A DNA stretch of 64,000 bases from Channa striata. Its lineage: Eukaryota > Chordata > Actinopteri > Anabantiformes > Channidae. The notes under the pieces were generated by a model, which did not search any database, was not told the origin of the DNA, and was given only the letters and a program-made list of their open reading frames with translations. A program made the translations under genes and the position numbers. This document shows, one piece after another, positions 41,501 to 51,839 of this stretch. The stretch spans positions 880,501 to 944,500 of the forward strand of contig CM065176.1 in assembly GCA_033026295.1 (NCBI GenBank), given 5' to 3'. The stretch's first letter is position 1, and the number at the start of each line of letters is the position of its first letter.

Positions 41501-43869
41501 TTTTTAATTTGAACATTAAAAAGAGCATCAAAAAGGCCCAGAACAACCATGGCTCGTCCTTGCAGAACTGCATTTCAGCAGCGGATGCGGTGATGGTGAT
41601 ATGCCGTTCAGCAGAGCAGAATAAGCCAAAACCGGGTTCTGGATGTACAAACATCGTAGTGCATGGACACATTTCACTGTTGGTTTGAGTGTTTTTTCAC
41701 ACCCGAAGGTCTTTGTTCTAATGTACACTTTTGGTCTGGGGCTCTTTGGTTTCACATAACATAACAGAATTCTGCGGGCGCACTAGAAAATTTTGAAAGA
41801 AATACGTACGTCCTGTTGTCATCACCCATGTGGGCTTTTTCTCCGGCATCCTGCACTTTGATGTGCTGCTGATGTGAGCCCTTAGTCTTTTTATTGCATT
41901 TATTGACAAAAACAAAAATACTGAAAATGACCAGCCTCTTTACGTCGGTTTCTTTTAGTGTCAGTGAGGTAAACTTGTAGTTTAACGTGTACAGTACAAG
42001 TACATAGATCAGATGACTGAGACATTTGTACTGTGTAAGCATAAAGAGGTGGCTCACTGGGGGTCTGTCAGCATCACTGTGCAAACAGGAAGTGGCTTTG
42101 TGTTTGTCCAATGTCAGATGAGACAGCAGGAGGAAGTGGAGAAGAAGGCAGAGGTTGCTACGGAGATGTCAGACCTGGCGGTGTACTGTCAGCCTCGCAG
42201 CAAGGAGAAGGACCGTTTCGGTAAACACACTGACTACAAGAAACATTGTGGTTTGTCACAGGCCTGAAGGGACAGAATTTCTCACAAACGGCAGTACTTT
42301 GAAATTGACATGGTTCCCTCAGTGTGGGACTGACTGAATAGATACATGTAGACATCTCACCATTAGGAACAGTTCCACACCCGAAAACACGTAAATCCAT
42401 GTCGTCACACGTGACAAGTTAATACTGTGATTTACTTCTTACGTTTTGGCCAGTTGCACAGACACAGTGGGGAAGCTCTTCGTACAGTATGCTCACCCAT
42501 TACAGTCCCTCATATGTTTTAATATGCACTGTGCACACAGTATATCCCTTATGTAATGTTGGTTAACCTGCAGAGACAGCAGCAACCAGCACCATCTTCA
42601 CCGGAAAACCCCTGTTACGTTTTGGTTAGGATCCTTTAGACCTTTGTCTCCCTGCTTGCAGGCTTTGTGCTGAGCTACGTCCCCTTGGAGAAGCTACAGA
42701 TGTACATGTGCAGATACCAGACTCCTCTGCAGCAGAGGCAGCGCGTTAATAATCGAATAACGTAGGAGGGGCAAGTACAACAAAGTGCCCTCTGTGTCCA
42801 CCCACCGTACAGCTGACATGATAAAGCACTGTCAACATATGATCACAGACAGTCCGGTCACTCACAGTCTTGACAAACACAAAGTGAATAGATGTATTTT
42901 CCAAGTTTCACGAGGCGGTTGAAGTCAAATAAGTCATTAGTAGGAAACATCAAGCACTGAATCAGGCCGATGATTTCCTCGTTGCTGTACAGCTGCACCG
43001 CAAACACCACATGCTACAGTGGAAAAAGCGAACGCTTCGAGCTGAAGCATTACCTTTGCTGTTCCTCCACCAAGACTCTCTGACAAACAGGATGTGGCTG
43101 TAGGAAATTATCTGAAGACTGGACAGCTTCCTGTGATACGCAGATCTAAGTTTGGAGACCAAACATTACCCAAAAACACCCACGCAACAGCATAACAATA
43201 ACTGGACCAGCAGTAAATAACAATCGTGTGTCATCATAGTTACGCCGCTGATGAAAGGGACTTTCTATACGGACAGCTGCTTGATCCATAGAGAGAGAGA
43301 TTTTATTTTAGTTTTAAAAAAGCAAATCTGCCAAGTAACTCTAGGGAAAAGTGAAGCATTACTTTCTGCATTGTAGCTAATTTAAACGGTTGTAAATGGA
43401 AACAGTCACGTACAGTAGGCTGGTACCTCAAAGTTACACTGTATTAGACTCAACAATGTTGTAGCACATGTCGGTATAAAGCGGCTGTGGGTCACGACAG
43501 AGTAAAGTCATGTAACTGTTACACGCCGCTTTAACGCTGCTCATTGTTGGTTTGTCATGCCTTTAAGATGTTGTCACATGTCGAGCGTGGCTGTTTTGGC
43601 CCCGTGCGTTGCTTGCTAGACTTTCATTCTGATAAAGTCACTAACGTGACGCTCGCTGAAGCAGATGTGGTTCCATGTCCGTTTCTTGCCACTTGATTCA
43701 AGGTCAGGAAATGAAGAGAGGCTGGTTGTTGTTATCAGCGTTTCGAGGAGCTGCCTGATCACACACTCTCTCGCTCACACATGATGTAGAAGCTCCCTCA
43801 CGTAACGAGCCTGCTCCAGCATCTGTGCGTTAACGTGTCAGTGTGTCACATACAGTCACTGTAGGTCAA

Positions 43870-43908
<39 letters not shown>

Positions 43909-46900
43909 TTCTCCGTCTGATATTATGGAGGGTTCGCACAGTTTACAGACACTGTTCACAAAAAACGTGAGATGTGAACGAAACTCAGACCATGTTTCAG
44001 ACTGCTAAACTGAGATGTTAAGATCAAGATTAACAAGCCACAATCCACACGACAGGTTCGCTCTGTGCTAAACAAGTAGCACTGCACCTCTGAGCGAATG
44101 TACATGGTTTTTTCCCACCTTTGCTCTACAGTACCACACACAACATGTCTTTTTTTTATCAGACGTGTTGCTTTACGTTGACTTGAAAGTGTTCAAGCTT
44201 GTAGCAAAAACACAAAAAAGATCCTCCGGAGGACTTTGGCTGAAATCAGAAGTGTAGAGATCAAGCCAGAGATAGACTCAATAAAGCAGCTTGAGTAACT
44301 TTGGAAACTCGTCCATGTCGCTGTTTGTTGAGCAGACAAGTGCTACAGTAAGTGTAACTGAGCAAAATACATATTTGATTGATTTAATTTGTTGAAAAGG
44401 GAGCTATAAACCTGGCAACAAACAGGCAATGTGGCAGAGTCTCAAATGTTAATGCACTCTCTCATTTCACAATCTTAAAAAGATCAAATGTTAAAGGCGT
44501 CACGCTGCGCCCGTATTACACAAAATGAGAGTCAAACGTCTGTTTCAGCTGCTCTCAGATTAGCTCTATGGCTCAAGCTTGTACTCAGGCTCCACGGGCG
44601 ACGGTGGTGCAGTCGGTGGAGCAGTCATCCACCAATCAGCTGTTGGTTTGATCCCTGGCTCACATGTTGAAGACCGGTAGAAAAGCGCCATATAACACAG
44701 ACCGTGCTGAGCGATCAGGTTAAACAAAGCATTTGATGCAGAGCCAAAGAAGGACTGTCCAAGGGCCTATTATAAGAAAAGGGTTGTGGAACTGTAAATC
44801 ATCTACTAATATTTCAGTGCAGGCCCAGACTACAAATATTATTCTGAAGTTATGCATTATATTGCCTCTTTAATAATTGGCAACTCTAAAGACGCGGGTC
44901 TGTGGCACTGAGGTGTCCCACGATCCAACACACGCACTTTACTTCTGTCTCACAGTGTCGCCAAACAACAGAAAAGCCGGTGAACTGACCAACTTTTACA
45001 ATCTGCTAACGACAGCTAACTTTGTTAACAGCAGCAGTGACCAGACAGCAGGCTCGGTCCAAGCTGTTCAGTTTCAGTGCAGTTCCTGAAATCGACCGAC
45101 CCTTTGCCCTTCACATAGTCTCTCTCTTCTCTGTCTTCAGACTCGTACACGTACAGAGAGATCCGCTCCTTTGTGGAGAACAGGACCCCAGGAAAAAGCC
45201 GCACCAAGGAGTTCCTGCAGTACAACCGTAAGGCTCTGACGCGGATTTACCCCAAAGGGCAGCGGGTGGAGTCCTCCAACTACGATCCGTACTCACTGTG
45301 GGCCGTTGGTTGCCACATGGTGGCCCTCAACTTCCAGACAGCAGGTAAAGTGGTTCAACGGATGTGAGCTGAGGAAAGTTCAATGTTCAGTGTTTGTGCT
45401 GTGTGACACGTATGTCGGGCAGAGCTTCATCTATCGTGTGCCCACAGATAAATACACCCAGCTGAACAGTGCCCTCTTCAGTCTGAATGGAAATACAGGC
45501 TACGTGCTACAGCCAGAGCTGATGCGCTGCGACAGCTACGACCCTCACCAGGAGCAGAGGAAGGTCAAGTACAACATCGTAGTCAGGGTACGTATGAAAA
45601 CGCAGCGCACTGTGCGGTGCGTTGCCACGGTCAGACTGCATCATCGCCCCGGATCTTTGTAAGAACAGAAGTCCTTCTGTCTTCTGCAGGTGATTGCTGC
45701 GAGACACCTTCCTAAGCCCGGCCGCAGCATCGCCAGTCCGTTTGTGGAGGTCGAGCTATGTGGACACACAGAGGAGAAGTTCAAGACCATCGTCTATCGT
45801 AAGGAGAAGGGGGAGGGGGAAACTTAGAGAACAAAGGCTGCAGCAACACAGAGTTTAGGTCAAAGGCTTTGTGGGATGGCACACTATTCCTGTTGGCTCT
45901 TTGTGATCATGTGACCAAAGCTGCTGCTCTGCAGGTGACAACGGCCTGAACCCCGTGTGGAAAGCCCCAGCAGAGCCTGCTCTCTTCAGCGTGTACGAGC
46001 CGGAGCTAACCTTCTTACGCTTCGTGGTCAACGAGGAGGACATGTTCTCAGACCCCAACTTCCTGGCTCAGGCCACATTTCCCGTCAAAGGCATTCGCTC
46101 AGGTACGAGTCACGCCCCCGAACGGCTGCTCACATCAGGTTTTATTTGTGCCTCACATTGTCTTGAAAGCAAACTCATCAATCCAATCAAGATTACACAC
46201 ACTTATATGAAAGGAAAACTTTAGAGTTGTCACCATGACAACGCCCTTACTGAGCAGAATTACATGTTTTCACCGTTTTACACAGTGTCAATATTAGGGA
46301 TGTGCCTGAATAATCGATCAGTCAGTTATGCAGATATTTCTATGTAGTCAAATACTTTATATAAAAAAGTTGAATAATTCATTTTTTTACCCCATATGTA
46401 AAGTGGATCTGATGTTTAGACAGTGTTTCCCGAGTCAGCAGCAGACGCAGCAGGATGTAGCAAAGTGTTGTGTTAATCTGCTCACTTGGACTTAACGGAC
46501 TTTAAATACCTGGCCCTTGCTCATCCGTGTGTGATGCACATAACGCCACCTCCAGGTATTTACCAAACCCAAAACTGCATAAAATGTTCTGTTCAGTGTG
46601 TGTGGATGGTACAACACAAAGAATCTTAAAATAAACGCTCACACACATTTTCAGCTTTGTGTATTTTAAGACTCACAGTGTAAAAGATGTGGCTCTGTAA
46701 AAGTCCCACAAGTGTCTGTGAGCTCGTGTCGCCCTAGTTTTGTTTTGGGTCGTTCAATCGTTAAATCAGCATGTTGAATAACCGTTGGAGCCGTCTGTTA
46801 GAGGGACCACTCTGATTGGCTGTTCAGCTTGGCGAATCAAAGCACAAGAACAGACCACAGCATTACCAGCACGAGTACAGTCAGTGACGTATGAGCCTGC

Positions 46901-48860
46901 TGCTGCTTCGCTCTGAGCTCGTGGCCATAACTGAAAACAACACACAACCAGACCATCATTTCCAGGCATCACTGTGAGCACACAGACTGAAGGGAACCCT
47001 GTTTCCACAGGTTACCGCTCAGTACCTCTGAAGAACGGCTACAGTGAAGACTTGGAGCTAGCCTCCCTGCTGGTCTACATCAACGTGCAGCAAGCGGCGG
47101 TAAGAATGTGTCCGTGCTGAGCGACACACACACTGTGCTCAGACCTTTTCACACGGTTAGAAAAAGCTACAATTTCCTCATTTATCCTCACGCAGGGGCT
47201 CATAGGGTCAAAGCCTAAAACATGATTTTTGCAAATAAAACTATTTTTAAACTGAAATCTTATTTCCAAAAGCACGAAGAGTCTTAATGCAGCAGTGCAG
47301 AGGCTCCTCTGTCCCGCCTGTTAACAGTGACCCTCTGACAGCTGCCAGCAGAGGGATATTTTCTGTTATTGTAGCAGGTGGATCGTTCTCTGCCTTTGTG
47401 CATGTTTTACACGTACGCCTATTTATGGGCCAATTTATATAATTGTGGGAACATATTGTTCAGCAAGATAATCTGCAAAGATGAACATTTTATGATTTGA
47501 AGCTTAAATAAAATCACTACAACCAAAAAGCTTTAAATTAACTACGGTACAGCCAAACTACACCCATTTGAAACTCACTTCCATCCGTGACTGCTCTCCC
47601 ATTACTTTACTGGAGTCGATCCCAGCTCTCATTGGGTGAGAGGCAGAGTCCCACCTGTCCCACCTGGACAGGTCTTTAAGTCTCAGGGCTAACACGGAGA
47701 GGCGTACACAACCATTCACAGCTACAGATAATTTAGAGTCACTAAATAACCGAAGAGGCATGTCTTTGGACTTTGAACACAGGGTGAACATGAAAACTCC
47801 ACATGGGAAGGTTGCACTTGGCTGGGGATTCAAACCAGGGACCTTCTAGCTGTCAGGCAGCATTGCTACCCACTCCATGCTGCCCCAGCACTACTTACAT
47901 CTTCTACAGAAGCTTTTCTTATAGGGACCCGATAAAGTTTGTGATCAGGACTCAAACTCAGGTGGATAAAGTCCGTAGACAAGCCTGATGAAATTTGATG
48001 TTCCCAGCAACCACCATCGTTCCGTTTAGCTGCTTTTACATTTGTTAAGACACCTTCAGAAAAAAAGAAAAAAAAAAGAAGGTCTGAGGGAACCAAAAAA
48101 CGCTGATTTTCATGTTTTAGCACAAATTCCAAGGTCCAAACAGACTCAGGATTCCAGATAATTAAACCGACTTCCAGAGCCAGGGGGTCAAAACGAGTAA
48201 TCAGGTCCAGATCCAAGTCACACCCGGTAAACAGAGGCTTCAGGTTCGGTAGGAAGAGCGTTGGTTCACTGGGGAGTTCAGCAGATAATCTGCACAGGTG
48301 TAAATCTACTACTAGTCTTTCAGCTTTTCCCATCAGGGGTCGCCGCTAAACTAGGTTCAATCAGTTGAATTCGGACTCCAGTCCAAGTTCTGCAAGCCAT
48401 GTACCTACACTACAAAAGAGTTTTACATGAAAATATGTTTTCACGTGGCCATTGTGATTGATCTGAGGGGAGTGGGGTGTATTTGAAGTCCAGTTTGGAT
48501 CGCTCCCCTGTTTCTGTCGGCAGTATTTTTCTATTGTGTGATCACGTGCCTTTTTCCATTCAGAAAGCAGAGGAGGAGCTGTACTCATCCTCGAGCCAGC
48601 TGAAGAAGAAGCAGGCCGAGCTCAGCAGCGAGCCCTTCCTGTATGACACTCACAGCAACCTTCAGCGCGCCGCCGCCCCTCGCCAACAGAACCACCTCAT
48701 GAGAGAGTACAGCACCAGCGAGAAACACAGGTAAACACACAGGCTACGTGTTGAGAGGGAGTGTGCAGCTCAATGAAAGAGGCTCACGGTTTCCTCTGTG
48801 TCTCCTTTCTGCTCCAGGACAAAAGAAAAGAAGATAAACAACAGTAAATTCTACTCGTGA
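28143..48860 (+). CDS. plcg2: Phospholipase C gamma 2, 32 coding exons, 1,251 aa
   Basis: I joined 32 exons with AG/GT borders and matching phases into 1,251 codons plus TGA; human PLCG2 is about 1,265. The enzyme cleaves PI(4,5)P2 to IP3 and diacylglycerol at the plasma membrane, downstream of SYK/BTK-type kinases in immune cells. Domain order is N-terminal PH, EF-hand region, catalytic X-box, split PH interrupted by two SH2 domains and one SH3, Y-box, C2 and a C-terminal tail. Assignment to gamma 2 rather than gamma 1 rests on the N-terminal exon (VQVIMETQQVAW), the C-terminus ending NSKFYS, and the tyrosine pair before the SH3. Both catalytic histidines, the calcium ligands and the SH2 arginines are present, so it looks functional. 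The only soft border is the acceptor of exon 25 (42,118), where later in-frame AG sites exist. Exon coordinates are in the block entries that follow. Confidence 0.97.
29039..29299 (-). pseudogene. Chimeric transposon relic: LINE RT end joined to Tc1 transposase end
   Basis: One open minus-strand frame carries two unrelated mobile-element signatures in plcg2 intron 1 (counting coding exons). The first half contains GGRAFSDQAPLLWNQLPVQI, typical of the extreme C-terminus of fish LINE reverse transcriptases. From about 29,150 it becomes LIELVWDELDKRMKAKQPTS followed by AAHLWELF, typical of the Tc1-like transposase C-terminus. It is presumably an insertion or recombination join that happens to keep the frame; no start context or promoter was seen. 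Confidence 0.65.
34149..35511 (+). other. plcg2: plcg2 coding exons 10-13: catalytic X-box
   Basis: Exons are 34149-34267, 34751-34836, 35022-35139 and 35343-35511, residues 288-451. The first catalytic histidine is His325 in NSSHNTYLTG and the second His369 in IIYHGWT. Calcium-ligand positions by family alignment are Asn326, Glu355, Asp357 and Glu403 (SIEEHC). The segment after the ligand pair reads CWEGPGEPIIYHG: the usual WDG is WEG and the loop is one residue shorter than in human PLCG2. The exon borders are clear, so this is a true difference in the sequence. Confidence 0.95.
35518..35548. repeat. (GT)n microsatellite in plcg2 intron 13
   Basis: GT tract starting a few bases after the exon 13 donor. 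The whole intron is only 83 bp, so the tract makes up about a third of it. Confidence 0.9.
35595..40210 (+). other. plcg2: plcg2 coding exons 14-22: split PH, two SH2 and SH3
   Basis: Exons are 35595-35690, 36470-36556, 36911-37080, 37718-37918, 38997-39119, 39208-39388, 39742-39810, 39896-40005 and 40114-40210, residues 452-829. The first half of the split PH (LEIWDPVDERWNKHYCVI) ends in an acidic run. The N-terminal SH2 begins at WFHGRM and has its phosphotyrosine-binding arginine at Arg555 (FLVRQS). The C-terminal SH2 begins at WFYSNL, with Arg663 (FLIRQR). The linker holds Tyr745 and Tyr750, matching the SYK/BTK-phosphorylated pair of the family. The SH3 (ALYSYKASRPDELSF through FFPSNYVEEV) lies at about 762-820. 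This array holds the enzyme inhibited until phosphorylated. Confidence 0.95.
39677..39696. repeat. (TA)n microsatellite in plcg2 intron 19
   Basis: Short TA tract of about ten units, some 45 bp upstream of the acceptor of exon 20. Confidence 0.8.
43871..43901. repeat. (GT)n microsatellite in plcg2 intron 25
   Basis: GT tract of about 15 units within the 2.9-kb intron between exons 25 and 26. Confidence 0.9.
44598..44697 (+). mobile_element. Short interspersed repeat fragment in plcg2 intron 25
   Basis: Shares GGTGGTGCAGTCGGTGGAGC, CATCCACCAATC and GTTTGATCCCTGGCTC with the copy at 11,183-11,372. The middle part is missing; it goes straight to a GAAAAGCGCCATATAA end. Confidence 0.6.
47585..47888 (-). 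mobile_element. tRNA-derived SINE-like repeat (minus strand)
   Basis: On the minus strand it reads GGGGCAGCATGGAGTGGGT, then AGCTAGAAGGTCCCTGG and GTTTGAATCCC, a B-box-like motif, then CATGTGGAGTTTTCATG, the usual order of a fish tRNA-derived SINE. It lies in intron 30 of plcg2. The copy is diverged. Confidence 0.7.
48564..48860 (+). other. plcg2: plcg2 coding exons 31-32: C-terminal tail and stop
   Basis: Exons are 48564-48730 and 48818-48860, residues 1183-1251. The tail starts with KAEEELYSSSSQLKKKQAEL and LYDTHSNLQ, is rich in charged residues, and ends NNSKFYS before TGA at 48,858-48,860. The last exon adds only 14 codons including the stop. Confidence 0.95.
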
Positions 48861-49419
48861 AGACTCCTGCTGAGCTGTGGAAGCATCTGTGACTTGTGCA
48901 GCTCAATTGTGACATGTGATAGTATAGACGGATCGTTTTCACACCACACACGACAAAAACCAGCGTTCTCCCAAAGAGGTTTCTATTTATTAAGGTAACG
49001 CTTGTAGAACGTGTCGAAGCAGGCCAAGAGAGGTGTAATTATGTAGCTTCTGGACGACGTAAGATGTGAGGTTTCCTGTGAGCGGATCCCCACACACGGC
49101 CCGTGCTTTATTAGTGTGCATTCAGTCAGAAATCTGCTGCTTACAGTAGATGGTATTTATTTTTTCTATTTTGGGTGAGTGTCTGCTAACTGAAGTAACT
49201 TTGACTGCAGCTTGTGTTGATATTACATTTTCTTTTATTGGAGTCTAATTGCAAACCACAATGGAGGCACGAGTTTGATGACCAGTGTGACGTGTGTGTG
49301 CGCGTGCATGTGTGAAGTGTGTGTAGTTCGGTTGTATTTTTAAAAGTGACTTTGTGTATTTAACCTGAAGGCAGATGTTTATAGCTTCCTATAAATCCTT
49401 TGTGACCTTCTCATAAGTC

Positions 49420-49425
49420 AATAAA
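49420..49425 (+). terminator. plcg2 polyadenylation signal
   Basis: AATAAA 560 bp after the plcg2 stop codon, followed within 40 bp by TG-rich sequence (GTATGCTTTGTGAAACTGTG). It lies before the inserted LINE and is the best candidate for the 3' end. Confidence 0.75.
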
Positions 49426-49548
49426 GTATGCTTTGTGAAACTGTGACAACATTTCTCTGATAGACTTTCTTTGAAAAACAAGCACAACAAACACTACGGC
49501 AACAATAACAAGGAAATTGCTCTTATTTAAAGCATTTGGATTATTGGA

Positions 49549-49908
49549 TTGGAGACGCCAGCGGCCATAGTCCAATGTTACCGTGGGGCCAGAGCGGGCG
49601 AAATCGAATCATATTTGAAACTCCTGTCTAAGAATAAATGTAGATATAGTAAGATTATTATTCATCCAGGAACAAATGACGCCCGATTACGCAAATCGGA
49701 GGTCACTAAAATGAATATTGAATCGGTGTGTAACTTTGCCAAAACAATCTCGGACTCCGTAGTTTTCTCTGGACCCCTGCCAAACCTGACCAGTGACAAC
49801 TACATAGACAATTGGAAAAGTTTTTGGGGAAAACCTCGGCTGATTAGGAGAGACGGCATCCATCCTACTTTGGATGGTGCCTATGTCTTATCAAAAAAAT
49901 ATGGCTGA
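49549..49908 (+). pseudogene. LINE ORF1 fragment with SGNH-hydrolase (esterase) domain
   Basis: An open frame of 119 codons without an ATG; the first codon is TTG, so this is a truncated start. It contains IIIHPGTNDAR, the GxND block of SGNH hydrolases, and RRDGIHPTLDGA, the block with the catalytic Asp and His. The serine-bearing first block is cut off here but present as VIGDSIVRN in the copy at 56,220-56,757. Such esterase-like domains occur in ORF1 of CR1/L2-type LINEs. Confidence 0.75.
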
Positions 49909-50215
49909 TTTTATTAAACAACCAAAAGACTGACAGTCCAGAGTTGAGCCTAGGACGCAGAGATCCAGTCCTACACGCCTCTCTGCAGTATCCTTACCGC
50001 CGTTACCCCCCCACAACTCCCACATTCCTATAGAGACTTTGTCTGTTCACAAACAAAATCATAGCTATTAGAAATAAAATTCACCAGACCCTCCCCACAA
50101 ATACAACAGAATTAGAATCATCAGTAAGTCCTCAGTCCCTTTTAGACTGCTTTGTGCCCATAGACCTTGCTGAGTTAACTTTAACTATTATGCATCTAAA
50201 CCAACAACATGTCTG

Positions 50216-50644
50216 CTAGACCCTATTCCAGTTAGACTGCTCAAAGATGCTCTACCCTTATTAGACACGTTCATATTAGATATCATTAATCTATCCTTAC
50301 AAACAGGATATGTACCAAAGGCTTATAAGATAGCTGTAATCAACCCCCTACTTAAAAAACCTAGTCTGGATCCAGATGTCTTAGCCAATTACAGACCAAT
50401 ATCCAATCTCCTTTTTATTTCTAAAATACTTGAAAAAGTAGTTGTAAAGCAATTATGTGACCACCTGCACAGAAACGCCTTGTTTGAAGAATTTCAGTCA
50501 GGATTTAGAGTTCATCATAGCACAGAAACCGCACTGATTAAAGTCACCAACGATCTTCTTCTGGCTTCAGATAACGGACTTGCCTCTATAGTTAGTTATA
50601 GTCATGCTGCTATAGGCTTAGACTGCTGGGGGACTCTGCACTGA
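50216..50644 (+). pseudogene. LINE reverse transcriptase fragment (N-terminal part)
   Basis: About 142 open codons lacking an ATG and ending at TGA 50,642-50,644. Recognisable RT blocks are LDPIPVRLLKDALPLL, NLSLQTGYVPKAYKIA, the conserved ANYRPISNL, SKILEKVV and FQSGFRVHHSTETALIKVTN. It stops before the catalytic aspartate motifs, replaced by unrelated sequence and then the 3' UTR, so an internal deletion removed the RT core. Confidence 0.8.
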
Positions 50645-51244
50645 GCCACTTCCTCTTCTCTTCATTCTCTCTTCTCACCCCACATCTATAATGTCACCAC
50701 TGTATGACATTAACTCTGTGTCTTCTTTGTCCCGTAGTCGTCTTTCTCCCTCTCTGTCTCCCTCTCTCTCTCCCTGTCTTCAGGTGTCCCCGGATTTGGC
50801 GCTGTGTGTCCTCCAGTGTGCAGCTACTGGTCCTATTAACCTGCTCAATGTTTTGTTCTGTTCTTTTCTCTCTCCACTTTCCACTCTGCCCAACCAGTCA
50901 AGGCAGATGTCCGTCCACCCTGAGCCTGGTTCTGCTGGAGGTTTCTTCCGTTAAAGGGAGTTTTTCCTCTCCACTGTTGCCTATAGCTGCTCAAGGGGGA
51001 TTTGTTGGGTTTTCTCTACATGTTTGTATAGTCTTGACTTTATTATGTAAAGTGCCCTGAGATGACCTTGTTGTAAATTGGCGACATATAAATAAAGTTG
51101 AATTGAATTGAATTGAATTACAGTCACAGAAAATATGATATATACTATGTCAGCATTTAAACGTTAGAAAACGCTTCCCCAGGTGGAGGGAGGTCACTCG
51201 TGCCCCACACACCGCACGACCCCGAGTGCCACATGCTGGGGGAC

Positions 51245-51450
51245 AGACAACCAGTTCTTGTCTGGTTGTCTCCGGTTGGAGACAACCAGCTTTATTTCAC
51301 ACACGGACAGGAACAAACGCACTTTCACAGGTCGGTCACCGTGAGGGAGGTTGATGTGTGTGGGAGTGACCCTCACGGTGACCAACAAACACAAAACCCC
51401 AAGTACCCATGATCCCCAGCGACCCCACCCCTGGCCCACAGGGGTGGGGT
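51245..51450. repeat. Cluster of perfect inverted repeats (hairpins)
   Basis: Several perfect stems lie in 206 bp: 51,245-51,254 with 51,262-51,271 (10 bp, 7-base loop), or alternatively 51,262-51,273 with 51,278-51,289 (12 bp, 4-base loop); 51,334-51,347 with 51,370-51,383 (14 bp, 22-base loop); and 51,422-51,432 with 51,440-51,450 (11 bp, 7-base loop). The first two share an arm and are mutually exclusive. No gene or known element explains them. Confidence 0.8.
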
Positions 51451-51465
51451 TTATGCTTCTAGCTG

Positions 51466-51615
51466 ATGACATCATCCGGAGGAGTTTTTCGTCACCAGGC
51501 GCTCAGATGGTATCATCTAGAGGAGCTCTGAGCAGCAGGTCCACACTACAGCCTCAAAATTACGAGCAACACAGTCCCATCATCTGAACTTCTAAACTCC
51601 TCCGGATGACGTCAT
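51466..51615. mobile_element. MITE-like inverted-repeat element related to 27,510-27,656
   Basis: Inverted repeats of 22 bp with one mismatch (51,466-51,487 and 51,594-51,615) share the core AAACTCCTCC(A/G)GATGAC(A/G)TCA with the repeat at 27,510-27,656, but face the other way. A more degenerate direct copy lies at about 51,506-51,530. There is no coding capacity. Confidence 0.45.
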
Positions 51616-51743
51616 AGGAGGCATTTTCCATCTAGGTGTATTTTATCATAACAAAAGCAGAAAAGAATTTATGGCATCATCTACATCAGGAAGCAAACTG
51701 CACGAGTGAAGTCTGATTGACGTGGTCTTTTCAGACACATGAC

Positions 51744-51826
51744 GTCAGGATGGCCGAGCGGTCTAAGGCGCTGCGTTCAGGTCGCAGTCTCCCCTGGAGG
51801 CGTGGGTTCGAATCCCACTTCTGACA
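51744..51826 (+). tRNA. tRNA-Leu (CAG anticodon)
   Basis: An 83-nt class II tRNA. The acceptor stem GTCAGGA pairs with TTCTGAC (one G-T pair), followed by discriminator A at 51,826. The anticodon stem TGCG/CGCA encloses a seven-base loop with CAG at 51,778-51,780. A long variable arm (about TCTCCCCTGGAGG) and a T arm with GGTTCGAATCC are present. The A box TGGCCGAGCGGT and the B box are intact and there is no intron. CCA is not encoded, as usual in eukaryotes. A TTTT run at 51,833-51,836 is a good Pol III terminator, so the gene is likely active. It decodes CUG leucine codons. Confidence 0.97.
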
Positions 51827-51832
51827 AACACC

Positions 51833-51836
51833 TTTT
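51833..51836 (+). terminator. Pol III terminator of tRNA-Leu
   Basis: A TTTT run six bases after the tRNA discriminator base. Confidence 0.85.
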
Positions 51837-51839
51837 CTG

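Larger units (their letters stand above)
40291..47099 (+). other. plcg2: plcg2 coding exons 23-30: second split-PH half, Y-box and C2
   Basis: Exons are 40291-40363, 41042-41214, 42118-42220, 45141-45344, 45448-45587, 45690-45798, 45935-46102 and 47011-47099, residues 830-1182. The second split-PH half ends with SVEELFEWYQ. The Y-box, completing the catalytic barrel, includes RIYPKGQRVESSNYDP, VALNFQT and LNGNTGYVLQPELM. The C2 domain starts near VIAARHLPKPGRS and includes FVEVELCG, FLRFVVNEEDMF and SVPLKNGYSEDLELASL. The 2.9-kb intron before exon 26 holds a SINE fragment and a GT tract. Confidence 0.94.
49545..51119 (+). mobile_element. 5'-truncated L2/Rex-type LINE with SGNH ORF1, RT fragment and 3' tail
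   Basis: A + strand non-LTR element. It starts inside ORF1 (49,549-49,907), has a short region without the expected endonuclease, an RT fragment (50,216-50,644) and a 3' UTR from about 50,640. The 3' UTR contains GCAGATGTCCGTCCACC, GGTTTCTTCCGTTAAAGGGA and AATAAAGTTGAATTG, ending in GAATT repeats at about 51,100-51,119. The same 3' UTR is found on the minus strand at 58,481-58,695. It is internally deleted and cannot move by itself. Confidence 0.85.

Noticed and set aside
28143..48860. Assignment as plcg1 instead of plcg2
   Set aside because: N-terminal exon sequence, total length, the tyrosine pair before the SH3 and the NSKFYS terminus all fit PLCG2 better.
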